The notes: generated by a model from the sequence alone, not told the origin. Counted from the stretch's first letter, positions 24,565 to 36,222 are shown. The stretch is 64,000 bases of DNA from CAYHCE01 sp964355015 (GCA_964355015.1 CAYHCE010000019.1:6603-70602), one strand, 5' to 3'. Made by a program: numbers and translations.

Positions 24565-26241
24565 ATGAACGCCTGGATTCAGGTCGCCCTGCTGCTCGCC
24601 CTCGCCCTCGTGCTGGGCTGCGCTCCGCTGCTGGGGCATCACCTCTGGCAGGTGTACGACGATCGGCCCCAGCCCCTGCTGGACCGCTGGCTCACCCCCG
24701 TGGAAACCTCCCTGCTGCGCTGGGTGGGGGACCGGGGCCGCCCGGCCGAGCAGGCCTGGGACTACCTGCGCCCCCTGTTGCTGAGCAACGTTCTGTTCGG
24801 TGCCGTGGCCTTCCTGCTGCTGCACTTCCAGCCGGCCTGGCTCAACCCCCTCGGCCTCCCTGGGATGCGCTGGGACACGGCCCTGCACACCGCCATCTCC
24901 TTTCTCACCAACACCGACCAGCAGCATTACCTTCCCGAGCAGACCCTGGGTGATCTGGCCCAGCTGGGGGCGCTGCAGTTCCTCTTCTTCACCTCCGCCG
25001 ACACCGGCCTGGCGGTGGGCTTCGCCTTCATCCGCGGCCTCTGCGGCCGGCCCCTGGGCAGCTTCCACCGTGATCTGGTCCGCTCGATCACCCGGGTGCT
25101 GCTGCCCCTTTCCTTCCTGCTGGCGTTGGTGCTGCTGGTGGCCGGCGTGCCGATGACCCTGGGCGGCCCGGTGAGCCTCAGCACCCTGGAGGGGGCCACC
25201 CAGATCCTGGTGCGGGGCCCGGTGGCCGGCTTCGAGGCGATCAAGCAGCTGGGCGAGAACGGTGGTGGCTTCTTCGGCGCCAACTCCGCCCACCCGTTCG
25301 AAAACCCCACCCCGTTCACCAACCTGCTGGCCATGGTGGCCATGCTCGCCATCCCCGCCGCCACGATCGACGCCTTCGGGCGCTTCCTCGGCAACCGGCG
25401 CCAGGGCACCCTGCTGTTGCTGCTGGTTTCCGTTCTGTTCCTGGCTCTGGCCGTGGTGGCGATCACCGCCGAGCAGGCGGGCAACCCCCTGCTGGCCCCC
25501 TGGCTCAGCGGGCCGAACCTGGAGGGCAAGGAGGTGCGCTTCGGTGCAGCCGTTTCTGCCCTGTTCGCCACCATCACCACCGGCACCATGACCGGGGCGG
25601 TGAACGGCTCGATGGATTCCCTGATGCCCATCGGCGGCCTGGTGCCGCTGTTCAACCTGTTCCTGCAGGTGGTATTCGGCGGCCAGGGCACCGGCGTCGC
25701 CTACCTGCTGGTGTTCCTGATCCTCACCGTGTTCCTCACCGGGCTGATGGTGGGGCGCACCCCCGAGCTGTTCGGCCGCAAGGTGGAAAAGGCGGAAGTG
25801 GTCTACAGCAGCCTGATCCTGCTGATCCACCCGGTGTTCGTGCTGGTGCCCGCCGCCCTCACGATCGCCTTCGCCCCCACCCTCTCGGGCATCAGCAACC
25901 CCGGCTTCCACGGCGTCAGCCAGGTGGTCTACGAGTACGCCTCGGCCGCCGCCAACAACGGCAGCGGCTTCGAGGGCCTGGGGGACGGCACCCTGTGGTG
26001 GAACCTCAGCGCCAGCGTGAGCCTGCTGGGCGGCCGCTACCTGCCGATTGTCGCTCTGCTGCTGCTGGCGGCCGGCTTCGCCCGCAAGTCAGCCGTACCC
26101 CCCGGCCCCGGCACCCTGGCCACCGACACGGGCCTGTTCACTTTGGTGACCGCTGTGGTGATCGTGATCCTCGGCGCCCTCACCTTCTTCCCGGTGCTGG
26201 CCCTGGGGCCGATCGCCGAAGCCTTCTCGCTCCCTCGTTGA
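24565..26241 (+). CDS. kdpA: Potassium-transporting ATPase, channel-like subunit A
   Basis: 558 residues with about ten membrane segments. The four selectivity-filter repeats can be seen: FFTSADTGLAVGF (first), GENGGGFFGANSAHPFENP (second), ATITTGTMTGAVN (third) and AANNGSGFEGLG (fourth). It forms the K+ pore of the high-affinity KdpFABC pump in the inner membrane and hands K+ to KdpB. It is the first gene of kdpA-kdpB-kdpF-kdpC-kdpD; note that kdpF follows kdpB here, as in other cyanobacteria, rather than leading the operon as in E. coli. No clear Shine-Dalgarno sequence precedes the ATG. Confidence 0.96.
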   Translation: MNAWIQVALLLALALVLGCAPLLGHHLWQVYDDRPQPLLDRWLTPVETSLLRWVGDRGRPAEQAWDYLRPLLLSNVLFGAVAFLLLHFQPAWLNPLGLPGMRWDTALHTAISFLTNTDQQHYLPEQTLGDLAQLGALQFLFFTSADTGLAVGFAFIRGLCGRPLGSFHRDLVRSITRVLLPLSFLLALVLLVAGVPMTLGGPVSLSTLEGATQILVRGPVAGFEAIKQLGENGGGFFGANSAHPFENPTPFTNLLAMVAMLAIPAATIDAFGRFLGNRRQGTLLLLLVSVLFLALAVVAITAEQAGNPLLAPWLSGPNLEGKEVRFGAAVSALFATITTGTMTGAVNGSMDSLMPIGGLVPLFNLFLQVVFGGQGTGVAYLLVFLILTVFLTGLMVGRTPELFGRKVEKAEVVYSSLILLIHPVFVLVPAALTIAFAPTLSGISNPGFHGVSQVVYEYASAAANNGSGFEGLGDGTLWWNLSASVSLLGGRYLPIVALLLLAAGFARKSAVPPGPGTLATDTGLFTLVTAVVIVILGALTFFPVLALGPIAEAFSLPR

Positions 26242-26257
26242 CCGCTTCGCGGATCCC

Positions 26258-28354
<2,097 letters not shown>

Positions 28355-28364
28355 GGCCCCTGCG

Positions 28365-28550
28365 ATGTTCCTGACCCGTCCCGTCTTCTGGATTCCCCTG
28401 CTGCTCGCGGCCGGGGCGGTGGCGGCTTCCGCCCTGGTGCGCCTCTTCCATCCCCCCCTGCAGACCGGGGCGCTGTCGCTGCTGCTGAGCGGCACCGTGG
28501 CGCTCTCGGGCTACCTGTTCGCCGTCATGGTCCAACCGCAGAAGTTCTGA
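28365..28550 (+). CDS. kdpF: KdpF-like small membrane subunit, enlarged
   Basis: 61 residues with two hydrophobic segments (about 6-24 and 33-53) and the ending SGYLFAVMVQPQKF, which matches the C-terminal signature of KdpF (tyrosine, then a Pro/Glu-Lys-Phe end). E. coli KdpF is about 29 residues with one helix, so this one carries an additional N-terminal helix. KdpF is thought to stabilise the KdpABC complex. It lies between kdpB and kdpC, and its TGA overlaps the kdpC ATG. The position makes the call fairly safe in spite of the size. Confidence 0.75.
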   Translation: MFLTRPVFWIPLLLAAGAVAASALVRLFHPPLQTGALSLLLSGTVALSGYLFAVMVQPQKF

Positions 28551-29122
28551 TGACCCTGTTTCGCGAGTCCCTCCGTGCCCTGCGGCTCACGGCGGCGCTG
28601 TGGCTGATCACCGTGGTGCTCTACCCCCTGCCACTGCTGGCGATCGGCCAGGGGCTGTTCCCCGCCCAGGCCAACGGCTCCCTGCTGCGGGTCGATGGCC
28701 GCGTGGTGGGATCGGCCCTGATCGGCCAGCCCTTCGCCAGCGAGCGCTACTTCTGGAGCCGTCCCAGCGCCATCGACTACAGCACGGGCACACAGCCGAG
28801 TTCCAGCCCCAGCAACCTCGGACCCACCAACCCCGATCTCGCCAGGCGCATCGCCGAGGCCTCCAGGCGGTTGCGGACAGCCGGGCTGAGCCATCCCGCC
28901 CCCGATCTGCTCTATGGCTCCGGTTCGGGCCTCGATCCCCACATCTCGCCGGCGGCGGCGGCGCAGCAGATCGAGCGGCTGAGCCGCCAGCGGAACCTGA
29001 GCCAGGAGCAGCTGCAGCAGCTGATCCGCCGTCACACCGAAGGCCGCGTCGGTGGGGTGCTGGGGGAGGCGCGGGTGAACGTGCTGGAGCTCAACCTGGA
29101 GCTGGATCGCCGCTCCCCATGA
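28550..29122 (+). CDS. kdpC: Potassium-transporting ATPase subunit C
   Basis: 190 residues. One N-terminal membrane helix (about 14-36), then a periplasmic domain with VVGSALIGQPFASERYFWSRP, the best-conserved KdpC stretch, and SNLGPTNPDLARRI. The C-terminus has VNVLELNLELD. KdpC is an accessory subunit that increases the ATP affinity or stability of KdpFABC. Start and stop overlap or abut the neighbours (kdpF before, kdpD 10 bases after), as expected for equimolar complex subunits. Confidence 0.95.
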   Translation: MTLFRESLRALRLTAALWLITVVLYPLPLLAIGQGLFPAQANGSLLRVDGRVVGSALIGQPFASERYFWSRPSAIDYSTGTQPSSSPSNLGPTNPDLARRIAEASRRLRTAGLSHPAPDLLYGSGSGLDPHISPAAAAQQIERLSRQRNLSQEQLQQLIRRHTEGRVGGVLGEARVNVLELNLELDRRSP

Positions 29123-29132
29123 TTCGTTCGCG

Positions 29133-30233
29133 ATGATTCGATCGCAGCGTGGCCGCGGCCGCCACAAGCTGTTCATCGGCATGGCGCCGGGGGTCGGTAA
29201 GACCTACCGCATGCTCCAGGAAGGGCAGGAACTGCGGCGCGCCGGCATCGACGTTGTGATCGGCGTGCTCGAAACCCATGGCCGCGCCGACACCGCCGCC
29301 CAGGCCGAGGGCCTCGAACGGGTGGCCCTGCGGCGCATCCAGCACCAGGGGGTCTGGCTGGAGGAGCTGGACGTGGCGGCCCTGCTGGCGCGACGCCCCC
29401 AGCTGGTGCTGGTGGACGAGCTGGCCCACACCAATGCCCCTGGCAGCGAGCGGCCCAATCGCTGGCAGGACGTGGAGCACCTGCTGGCGGCGGGTCTGGA
29501 CGTCTACTCCACCGTGAACGTCCAGCACCTCGAGAGCGTCAACGATCTGGTGGCCCAGTTCACCGGGGTGGTGGTGCGCGAGCGGCTGCCGGATCGGGTC
29601 CTGGAGCGGGCCGATGAGGTGGTGCTGGTGGACGTCACCCCCGAGACCCTGCAGGAGCGATTGCGCGACGGCAAGGTGTACGCCAGCGAGAAGGTGGGCC
29701 AGGCCCTGGCCCATTTCTTCCAGCGCCGCAACCTGGTGGCCCTGCGGGAGCTGGCCCTGCGGGAGGTGGCGGATCGGGTCGACGACGAAACCCCGCCCGA
29801 AAATTCCCTGCGCGAACGGGTGATGGTCTGCCTGTCCACCCATCCCGAATCGAAGCGGCTGCTGCGCCGCGCCGCCCGCCTGGCGGGGTTCATGGATGCG
29901 CCGTTGCTGGTGGTGATGGTGCTCAATCCCCAGACCTTCCTGACCCGGGATGAGGGAATCCTGCTGGAGGAATGCGCCCGGCTCTGCGAAGATTTCGGCG
30001 GCGAATTCCTGCGCATCGACAGCGACGATGTGCTCGGCTCGATCGCCCGAGTGGCGATCGAACGGGGGATCACCCAGATCGTGATGGGCCAGTCGCCACG
30101 TTCCAGAGGGCGGTCCCTGCTGGGCCGTTCCCTCAGTGAGAAGCTGCAGCAGCGGCTGCTCGGCCGCAACGTGGATCTCCATCTGATCGCCGACGACCCG
30201 CCCACCACAGCCGGTGTGTCGATGCGTCCCTAG
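29133..30233 (+). CDS. kdpD: Truncated KdpD: sensor KdpD domain plus Usp domain, no kinase
   Basis: 366 residues, against about 900 for E. coli KdpD. The N-terminal KdpD domain has a Walker A motif GMAPGVGKT (about 15-23) and a Walker B LVLVDELAHTN, and HLESVNDLVAQFTG. A universal-stress-type domain follows (about 230-355; MVCLSTHPESKRLLRRAAR, ITQIVMGQSPRSRGRS). It ends there: no membrane helices, GAF or histidine kinase. Similar short KdpD proteins are known from other cyanobacteria, where this half is thought to modulate the pump or another regulator. It may cooperate with the divergent kinase at 23399. It is convergent with the DUF2207 gene, 27 bases apart. Confidence 0.9.
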   Translation: MIRSQRGRGRHKLFIGMAPGVGKTYRMLQEGQELRRAGIDVVIGVLETHGRADTAAQAEGLERVALRRIQHQGVWLEELDVAALLARRPQLVLVDELAHTNAPGSERPNRWQDVEHLLAAGLDVYSTVNVQHLESVNDLVAQFTGVVVRERLPDRVLERADEVVLVDVTPETLQERLRDGKVYASEKVGQALAHFFQRRNLVALRELALREVADRVDDETPPENSLRERVMVCLSTHPESKRLLRRAARLAGFMDAPLLVVMVLNPQTFLTRDEGILLEECARLCEDFGGEFLRIDSDDVLGSIARVAIERGITQIVMGQSPRSRGRSLLGRSLSEKLQQRLLGRNVDLHLIADDPPTTAGVSMRP

Positions 30234-30260
30234 GGCTGGCTCAGTGGCCTGGCGAGCGGC

Positions 30261-32060
30261 TCAGAAGCCGCCGCCGCCGCCGCCGCCATCGCCACCGCCC
30301 GAGCTGCCCCCGCCCGAGCTGCCGCTGGAACTGCTGGAGCTGCTCGGCGACGACTGCATGGCGCCACTGGTGGTGCTGCAGCAGTCGTCGAGGCTGGCCC
30401 CGAGGTCGCCCACATCGAAGTCCTCACCGGCGCTGGCATACCAGCTGGGCGGCGCCTCGAGGATGCCCTGGAACGCCGACGCCCACTGCCGCGTCAGACC
30501 CGCCACCATCGCGTAGGGCAGAAATCGCTCGAACAGTTCCGGCGTGAGCATCACCCGCTCGATCCGCGGCGCCTCCACCCGGCGCAGGAACTCCTGGAAG
30601 CCGAGGGTCTGGCGCAGCACCGCCACACCGCGCGGCGTGCGGCTGGGCATGATCCAGGCGAACAGGCCCACCAGTGCGGCCGTCAGCGCCAGGCAGCCGA
30701 AGGCCAGCCAGGGGTGCGCCGCCCCCTGCAGCAGGGCGATGTCGTGGGGCAGCAGCAGCAGGGCCAGCACCACCACAGCGCCGGCCAGCACCAGGCCCGC
30801 CGCCAGCGTCAGGGCCCGCACCGTGCCCGGCCAGCGCCGGAAGAACCGCTCCGCCAGCACCGCCTGCTGCACCAGCCGCTGGAAGCCCGGCACATGCACG
30901 TAGTAGTGGTCCCTCAGCTCCTCGGTGCTGACCGTGGCCCCCGGCTCGGCCGTGGGGAAGAGCGTCTGGATCAGATAGGCCTGATGGGGCAGTAGCTGCG
31001 CCCGTTGCGCGCTCTCGCCCAGCAGCGTGAACAGGTAGCGCTTGCCCAGGGTCAGGAACAGCAGCCTCTGCTGCTGCTGCTCGATGCGCAGCTGGCCCTT
31101 CACCGCCAGCTCCACAAGGGTGGCCCCCAGGGCCGATCCGCTCACCTGCTGCTCCACCAGGCTGCCCAGCACCGCCGCCGGCAGACCCTCGGGGGGTTCA
31201 TAGACCACCGGCACCGAGCCCAGGGCCGGGTCCCGCCCGATGGCCCACCAGATCCGGCTCAGCACGACCCCGCTCAGCAGCGGCAGCAGCAGCGCCAGCC
31301 GCCCCTGCCACCAGTCGATCGCCTGGGTCAGCGCTGAGGGAGCCGGCACCAGCCCCTTGGCGAAGCCCACCGCCAGGGTCAGCCCCTCGCCCGGCTCCAG
31401 CCGCCGCGTGGTGGCGCTCGACACCGTGTTGTCGCCGATCTCCAGGGTGGCGTCGTGCTCCTGGGCGCCGCGGGGACCGGTGTACACCGAGGCGTGCAGC
31501 TGGGCGACGGCCGGCGGCAGCCGTACCTGGACCGAGGCCCGCTCGATCGGCACCTCCCAGGCGTTGCCGGTCACGTTCCAGTTGAACTCGTCGTGGTCGG
31601 GGTAGGAGCGCAGGCCGCGCTGGAGCCGGTAGGTGATCACGGCCGTTCGGCTCGCGTTCTCGGCGCCGGGGATGAAGATCTTCAACTTCAGGTCCGAGCC
31701 TGGGTGGCTGCGCTCGTAGCGGTAGGGCTTGCCTTCGGGGTCGGTGATCGAGATCAGCCGCAGCCCCAGGGGTTCGAGCCCCGCGGGGCGCCTGGCCAAC
31801 AGCGGGATCTGGCGCACGAGCCCGTTCCAGGAACCATCGAAACGGGCCGTGAGCGTTTCGCGCACCTGCACGGCACCGCTGCGCTCCACCACCGCCTGCA
31901 TCTGAAAGTCGGTGAGCTTCAGTTCCCGTTCGGCGGCGCTGGCCCCAGCGCCGCCGCCCCAGGGAGCCAGCAGCAACAGCGTCAGGGCCAGGCTCAGCAG
32001 ACCCGCCAGACGCCAGCTCCAGCGTTGCCGCCTCCGGGCCGCCGTCCCGCCCTCAGGCAT
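30261..32060 (-). CDS. DUF2207 membrane protein
   Basis: 599 residues. A signal/anchor segment (about 15-40) is followed by a periplasmic beta domain with ELKLTDFQMQAVVERSGAVQ, the DUF2207 beginning, and FDGSWNGLVRQIPLL. Central membrane helices are at about 255-272, 415-436 and 445-465. The cytoplasmic tail ends in a Ser-rich then Gly-rich run finishing GGGGGGGF, which is common for this family. Function is unknown; it is repeatedly paired with LemA, as here, where its ATG overlaps the LemA stop by eight bases. A role in envelope maintenance is often supposed but not proven. Confidence 0.85.
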   Translation of the reverse strand: MPEGGTAARRRQRWSWRLAGLLSLALTLLLLAPWGGGAGASAAERELKLTDFQMQAVVERSGAVQVRETLTARFDGSWNGLVRQIPLLARRPAGLEPLGLRLISITDPEGKPYRYERSHPGSDLKLKIFIPGAENASRTAVITYRLQRGLRSYPDHDEFNWNVTGNAWEVPIERASVQVRLPPAVAQLHASVYTGPRGAQEHDATLEIGDNTVSSATTRRLEPGEGLTLAVGFAKGLVPAPSALTQAIDWWQGRLALLLPLLSGVVLSRIWWAIGRDPALGSVPVVYEPPEGLPAAVLGSLVEQQVSGSALGATLVELAVKGQLRIEQQQQRLLFLTLGKRYLFTLLGESAQRAQLLPHQAYLIQTLFPTAEPGATVSTEELRDHYYVHVPGFQRLVQQAVLAERFFRRWPGTVRALTLAAGLVLAGAVVVLALLLLPHDIALLQGAAHPWLAFGCLALTAALVGLFAWIMPSRTPRGVAVLRQTLGFQEFLRRVEAPRIERVMLTPELFERFLPYAMVAGLTRQWASAFQGILEAPPSWYASAGEDFDVGDLGASLDDCCSTTSGAMQSSPSSSSSSSGSSGGGSSGGGDGGGGGGGF

Positions 32061-32607
32061 CGAAGCGGACGGCGGGAACGGCCGCCTCGGTTGGGTCCTC
32101 CAGCTCGAAGAAGGGCCGCGAGCGGACGCCGAACCGGCTCGCCACCAGGTTGGAGGGGAACTGGACGATGGCGGTGTTGAGATCCCGCACCACGGCGTTG
32201 TAATAGCGCCGAGCGCCCTGGAGGCTCTCCTCGATCTGGCTGAGGTGGGCCTGCAGGGTCTGGAAGCTCTCCACCGCCCGCAGGGCCGGATAGGCCTCCG
32301 CCAGGGCGAACAGCTGGCCGAGGGAGGCCCCCAGGGCCTGCTCCGCCGGCTGCTGCTCCCGGGGGCCCCGGGCGGCCACGGCGGCGTTGCGGGCTTCGAT
32401 CACGGCCCGGAAGCTCTCCTGCTCGTGGCTGGCGTAGCCCCGCACCGTCTCCACCAGGTTGGGGATCAGGTCATGGCGCCGTTTGAGCTGCACGTCGATG
32501 TCGGCCCAGGCGTTGTCGGCCTGCACCCGCAGCTGGGCCAGGCGGTTGTAGATCAGGATCAACCCGATGGCCGCGGCGGCCACCAGGATCAGCAACACGA
32601 ACCCCAT
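32053..32607 (-). CDS. LemA family protein
   Basis: 184 residues from ATG 32607. One N-terminal membrane helix (MGFVLLILVAAAAIGLILIY) is followed by the LemA signature VQADNAWADIDVQLKRRHD, then LIPNLVETVRGYASHE and a helical bundle with YYNAVVRDLNTAIVQFPSN. LemA proteins face the periplasm or outside and have no known biochemical activity. It overlaps the downstream DUF2207 gene, and 65 bases separate it from the helicase gene upstream in the same direction. Confidence 0.9.
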   Translation of the reverse strand: MGFVLLILVAAAAIGLILIYNRLAQLRVQADNAWADIDVQLKRRHDLIPNLVETVRGYASHEQESFRAVIEARNAAVAARGPREQQPAEQALGASLGQLFALAEAYPALRAVESFQTLQAHLSQIEESLQGARRYYNAVVRDLNTAIVQFPSNLVASRFGVRSRPFFELEDPTEAAVPAVRFDA

Positions 32608-32672
32608 GGCACCCGCGGAGGCTGCGCTGCCAGCGTAGGTCGGCCGCCTTCGCCAGCCGCCGTCACCCCCGC

Positions 32673-35600
32673 CTACTCCTCCAGCGCCACCAGCTCCCTG
32701 AGCTGACCCGGATCGAGGCCGCCCAGCCACTCTTCGCCGCTGCCGACGATGTCCTCGGCGAGGCGCGCCTTCTCGCGGATCATGCGGTCGATCTTTTCCT
32801 CCACCGAGCCGCTGGTGATGAACTTGTGCACCATCACCCGGCTGGTCTGGCCGATGCGGTAGGCCCGGTCGGTGGCCTGGTTCTCCACGGCCGGGTTCCA
32901 CCAGCGATCGATGTGGAACACGTGGCTGGCCCGGGTGAGGTTGAGACCCACCCCGCCCGCCTTCAGCGACAGCAGAAACAACTGGGGCCCGCGTGGGTCG
33001 TCCTGGAAGCGGTCCACCATCGCCTGCCGTTCCACCTTGCCGGTGCCGCCGTAGAGGAACGGCACCTCGTGGCGGAACCGTTGCTGCAGATGGGCCTTGA
33101 GCAGGTGACCCCACTCGGCGAACTGGGTGAACAGCAAGGCCCGATCGCCTGCCTCGATCACCTCCTCCACGATCTCGTCGAGCCGCTGCACTTTCGCCGA
33201 GCGGGCCCCGAAGCCTTCGCCCACTGTCTGCTCCTTGAGGGCGAGAGCGGGGTGGTTGCAGATCTGCTTGAGCCTGGTGAGCAGGGCCAGCACCTGGCCG
33301 TGCTTCTGACCCAGCGGCGCCCTGGCGATCGCGTCGAGGGTGTCGTCCACCGTTTTGCGGTAGAGCTTCACCTGCTCGGGGGTGAGCCCCACCCATTCGC
33401 TCAGTTCCACCTTCTCGGGCAGGTCGGAGATGATCGATCTGTCGGTCTTGAGACGCCGCAGGATGAACGGTCCAACCCGGGCCTTGAGATCCCGCAGGGA
33501 GGCGGTGTCGCCGTAGCGCTCGATCGGCAGGCGGTAGCGCTGGCGAAAGAACTCCTCTTCCCCCAGTACCTTCGGATTGAGGAAATCCATCAGCGCCCAG
33601 AGTTCGCTCACCCGGTTCTCCACCGGCGTGCCGGTGAGGGCGATGCGGAAGCGGCTGTGCTTGCTGGAGCGGGCCAGATCGCGGGCCGCCTGGCTCTGCT
33701 TCGCCGAAGGGTTCTTGATCGCCTGGGCCTCGTCGATCACCACTCCCTGCCAGTCCATGCCCTCCAGCAGTTCGCTGTCCCGCTGCAGCAGTCCGTAGCT
33801 GGTGAGCACCAGATCCACCCCCAGGAGCGCCTTCTTCAGGCCGGCATCGGTGGAGGGCCGTTTCGGGCCGTAGTGCTCCAGCACCGTGAGCTCCGGGGTG
33901 AATCCCGCCGCCTCCCGCTTCCAGTTGGTCAGCACCGAGGTGGGCGCCACCAGCAGCACGGGCCGCTTGAGCTCCTGCTCCGCCTTGAGGTGCTGCAGGA
34001 AGGCGAGCAGCTGGATCGTCTTGCCCAGGCCCATGTCGTCGGCCAGGCAGGCTCCCTGATCGAAGCGGTGCAGGAAGGCCAGCCAGCCCAGGCCCCGCTC
34101 CTGGTAGGGCCGCAGCTGGCCGGCGAAGCCCTCCGGTGCCGGCAGGGGATCGGGGGCCTTCTGCTGGTGGTACTGCTCCAGCACCGCCTGCAGCCGCGGT
34201 CCCGCCGTGAACCGGTGCACCGGCAGGCGGTGCAGGGTTTCGCCTTCGTTGCCGGTGAGCCGCAGGGCGTCATCGAGGCTGAGCACGGGATCGAGGCCGC
34301 AGAACTTCTCGGCGTTCTTCAGATCGCTGGGCCGCAGCTCGATCCAGGCCCCCTTGTACTGGACCAGCGGGCTGCGCTTGCCCGCCAGCCGCTCCAGGTC
34401 CCGCAGGGTGAGGGTGACGCCGCCGATCATCAGGTCCCAGCGCCAGGCCAGGGTTTCGCCGAGGCTGAACCCCCTCGACTTCTCCGGCAGCTCGGCCTCG
34501 ATCGCCAGCCCCAGCCGGCTGGCCAGCCCGCCGCTGAGGCTGGGCGGCAACACCACCCCCACGCCCACGTCCCGCAGCTTCGCGGCGGCGGTGCGCACCA
34601 GCACGAAGGCCTCGGCCGGCGTCAGCGGCATCCGCTCCGGCGTGGCCGCATCGAGGCCCCGCTCGATCGGCTCGAACACCTGCAGGGCACGGCCCAGCCC
34701 CTCGAGCAGCAGTTCGTCCGGCTGCTGCACCTCGATCTCGCCGAGCGGCAGGCTGCCGCCGCCTGCCGCCCAGGCCACCGCCGCCGGCAGTTTCACACTG
34801 GGGTCGGCCTCCGCCTGCAGGCTGAAGCGCAGGGGCCACAGCTCCTCGCCCTCCGCCGGGGTCTCCAGCTCCAGGCAGGCCCGCGCCGGCGCCACCCGTC
34901 CGGCCACCGCCTCCCGCCAGTGGTGGGTGGCGGTGGCCAGCCGTTCGACTTCCTCCTCACCGAGGTCCAGGTGGCCATCGCCCGGTCCCAGCGCCCGCAG
35001 CCAGGCCACCAGCAGCGGATCCAGCCCTTCGGGGTGGGCCGTGAAGCTCGCCCGCAGCCAGCCATCGACCAGGTCGGAGAGGATCGTGGCCAGCCGCATC
35101 CGGCCCGATCCGGGCCGCCAGCAGGCCAGGGGCGCCCCGGGGGGGCGGCCCGGACCGCCGGGGCCGGGTTCCAGCGCCGCCACCGCCACCTGGGGCAGCT
35201 GGGAGGCCAGATCCTCCAGGCGGCGCCGGTCGTCCTCGCGGTTGAGCAGTGGCACCCAGCGGGCCTGGCCGCCTTCCACCTGGGGCAGCCAGCGGCCCCG
35301 GGCGATCAGGCTCAGGGACCAGCGCTGCAGATGGCTCCACCAGCGCAGATCCTCGGCCAGGTCGGGGTGGTCGCCGGAGAGGGGAAGCCGGCCCAGCCAG
35401 GCGGCGGCGGCGGCGGGGTCCAGCCACCAGCCTTCCACCCGCCAGGGCCACCACTCCAGGGCCTTCGGGATCGGTTCCCCCGCCTGCAGCGGCAGCCCGC
35501 TCCAGGCACTCACGGCGGTTTTGCGCCGGCCCCTGGCGCTCTGGCCGCGGCTGGGCAGGCTGAGGCTGGCGCCGGCCGGGCGGAAAGCCTCCGTCCACAG

Positions 35601-35798
35601 ATCCCGCTCCTCCAGCCAGGCCCCCAGGTCGTCCTGATCGAGGCTGAGCGGATGGTGGGGAGGCTGCCGTGCCGGGCTCACGGGCTCGGCCACCCGCCAG
35701 GTGTCGGCCCAGAGCAGCAGGCCCGGCCGATGGCCGCCTCCAACCCCCGCCACGGCCGCGGTTTCGGTGGATAGCCAGGTGGCGTGCAGCAGGCTCAT
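32673..35798 (-). CDS. SNF2-family (Swi2/Snf2) DEAD/DEAH helicase-like ATPase
   Basis: 1041 residues from ATG 35798, chosen because MSLLHATWL and LLLWADTWRVAEP are the usual cyanobacterial N-terminus. A long N-terminal region of about 570 residues precedes the ATPase. Lobe 1 has Walker A DDMGLGKTIQLLAFL, VVIDEAQAIKNP (DEAQ) and LTGTPVENRVSELW. Lobe 2 has LFTQFAEWGHLL, LLSLKAGGVGLNLTRASHV and DRAYRIGQ. These enzymes translocate on double-stranded DNA using ATP. In picocyanobacteria this gene stands next to alaS, as here. A conserved hypothetical membrane gene lies 10 bases upstream. Confidence 0.94.
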   Translation of the reverse strand: MSLLHATWLSTETAAVAGVGGGHRPGLLLWADTWRVAEPVSPARQPPHHPLSLDQDDLGAWLEERDLWTEAFRPAGASLSLPSRGQSARGRRKTAVSAWSGLPLQAGEPIPKALEWWPWRVEGWWLDPAAAAAWLGRLPLSGDHPDLAEDLRWWSHLQRWSLSLIARGRWLPQVEGGQARWVPLLNREDDRRRLEDLASQLPQVAVAALEPGPGGPGRPPGAPLACWRPGSGRMRLATILSDLVDGWLRASFTAHPEGLDPLLVAWLRALGPGDGHLDLGEEEVERLATATHHWREAVAGRVAPARACLELETPAEGEELWPLRFSLQAEADPSVKLPAAVAWAAGGGSLPLGEIEVQQPDELLLEGLGRALQVFEPIERGLDAATPERMPLTPAEAFVLVRTAAAKLRDVGVGVVLPPSLSGGLASRLGLAIEAELPEKSRGFSLGETLAWRWDLMIGGVTLTLRDLERLAGKRSPLVQYKGAWIELRPSDLKNAEKFCGLDPVLSLDDALRLTGNEGETLHRLPVHRFTAGPRLQAVLEQYHQQKAPDPLPAPEGFAGQLRPYQERGLGWLAFLHRFDQGACLADDMGLGKTIQLLAFLQHLKAEQELKRPVLLVAPTSVLTNWKREAAGFTPELTVLEHYGPKRPSTDAGLKKALLGVDLVLTSYGLLQRDSELLEGMDWQGVVIDEAQAIKNPSAKQSQAARDLARSSKHSRFRIALTGTPVENRVSELWALMDFLNPKVLGEEEFFRQRYRLPIERYGDTASLRDLKARVGPFILRRLKTDRSIISDLPEKVELSEWVGLTPEQVKLYRKTVDDTLDAIARAPLGQKHGQVLALLTRLKQICNHPALALKEQTVGEGFGARSAKVQRLDEIVEEVIEAGDRALLFTQFAEWGHLLKAHLQQRFRHEVPFLYGGTGKVERQAMVDRFQDDPRGPQLFLLSLKAGGVGLNLTRASHVFHIDRWWNPAVENQATDRAYRIGQTSRVMVHKFITSGSVEEKIDRMIREKARLAEDIVGSGEEWLGGLDPGQLRELVALEE

Positions 35799-35808
35799 GG
35801 CCGGGGGT

Positions 35809-36222
35809 TCATGGCCGGAGTGCGGGCAGAAGGCGTTGGGCTCCGTACAGCAGCAGGGCACTGCCCACCAGTGGCAGCCAGAGCGGCAGCCAGGCGCGGA
35901 GCAGCGCCATCATCAATGACGGCAGGGCCGCCGTCAGGTCGGCTCCCGGCGGCGCTGGCAGGGCCGGCGACAGCCCCAGGCTGTGGATGCCGCACACCGC
36001 CCCCACCAGGCCGGCCTGCAGGTGGCTGTCGTCGGGATCGACCCGCTGCAGGTGGAAGGCAAGCAGGCCATAGAAGAAGCCGCACCCGCCCGCCCGCAGG
36101 GCCGGCTCCAGGCCCATCAGCAGGCCCAGGGCCGCGGCGCTGCCGGCGGCCAGCAGCGCCCAGCCGATCGACTTGAGCCGCAGCCGCTCGCGGTGGTCGG
36201 TGGGGGCCGGCAGAGCGGGCAC
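35809..36222 (-). CDS. Conserved-looking membrane protein, unknown function
   Basis: 137 residues from a GTG at 36222. Four hydrophobic segments: about 19-38, 45-58 (GGCGFFYGLLAFHL), 68-85 and 103-128 (LWLPLVGSALLLYGA). The N-terminus is hydrophilic (TDHRERLRLKS). I do not recognise a family. It is 10 bases upstream of the helicase gene and divergent from alaS, so the helicase promoter probably lies before this gene. Confidence 0.65.
   Translation of the reverse strand: MPALPAPTDHRERLRLKSIGWALLAAGSAAALGLLMGLEPALRAGGCGFFYGLLAFHLQRVDPDDSHLQAGLVGAVCGIHSLGLSPALPAPPGADLTAALPSLMMALLRAWLPLWLPLVGSALLLYGAQRLLPALRP

Noticed and set aside
30234..30260. Possible terminator between kdpD and the DUF2207 gene
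   Set aside because: Only 27 bases with no stable stem-loop and no T run.
32826..35774. Open frame of nearly 1000 codons opposite the SNF2 helicase
   Set aside because: It is an artefact of high GC and codon bias in the helicase gene, which has complete motifs.
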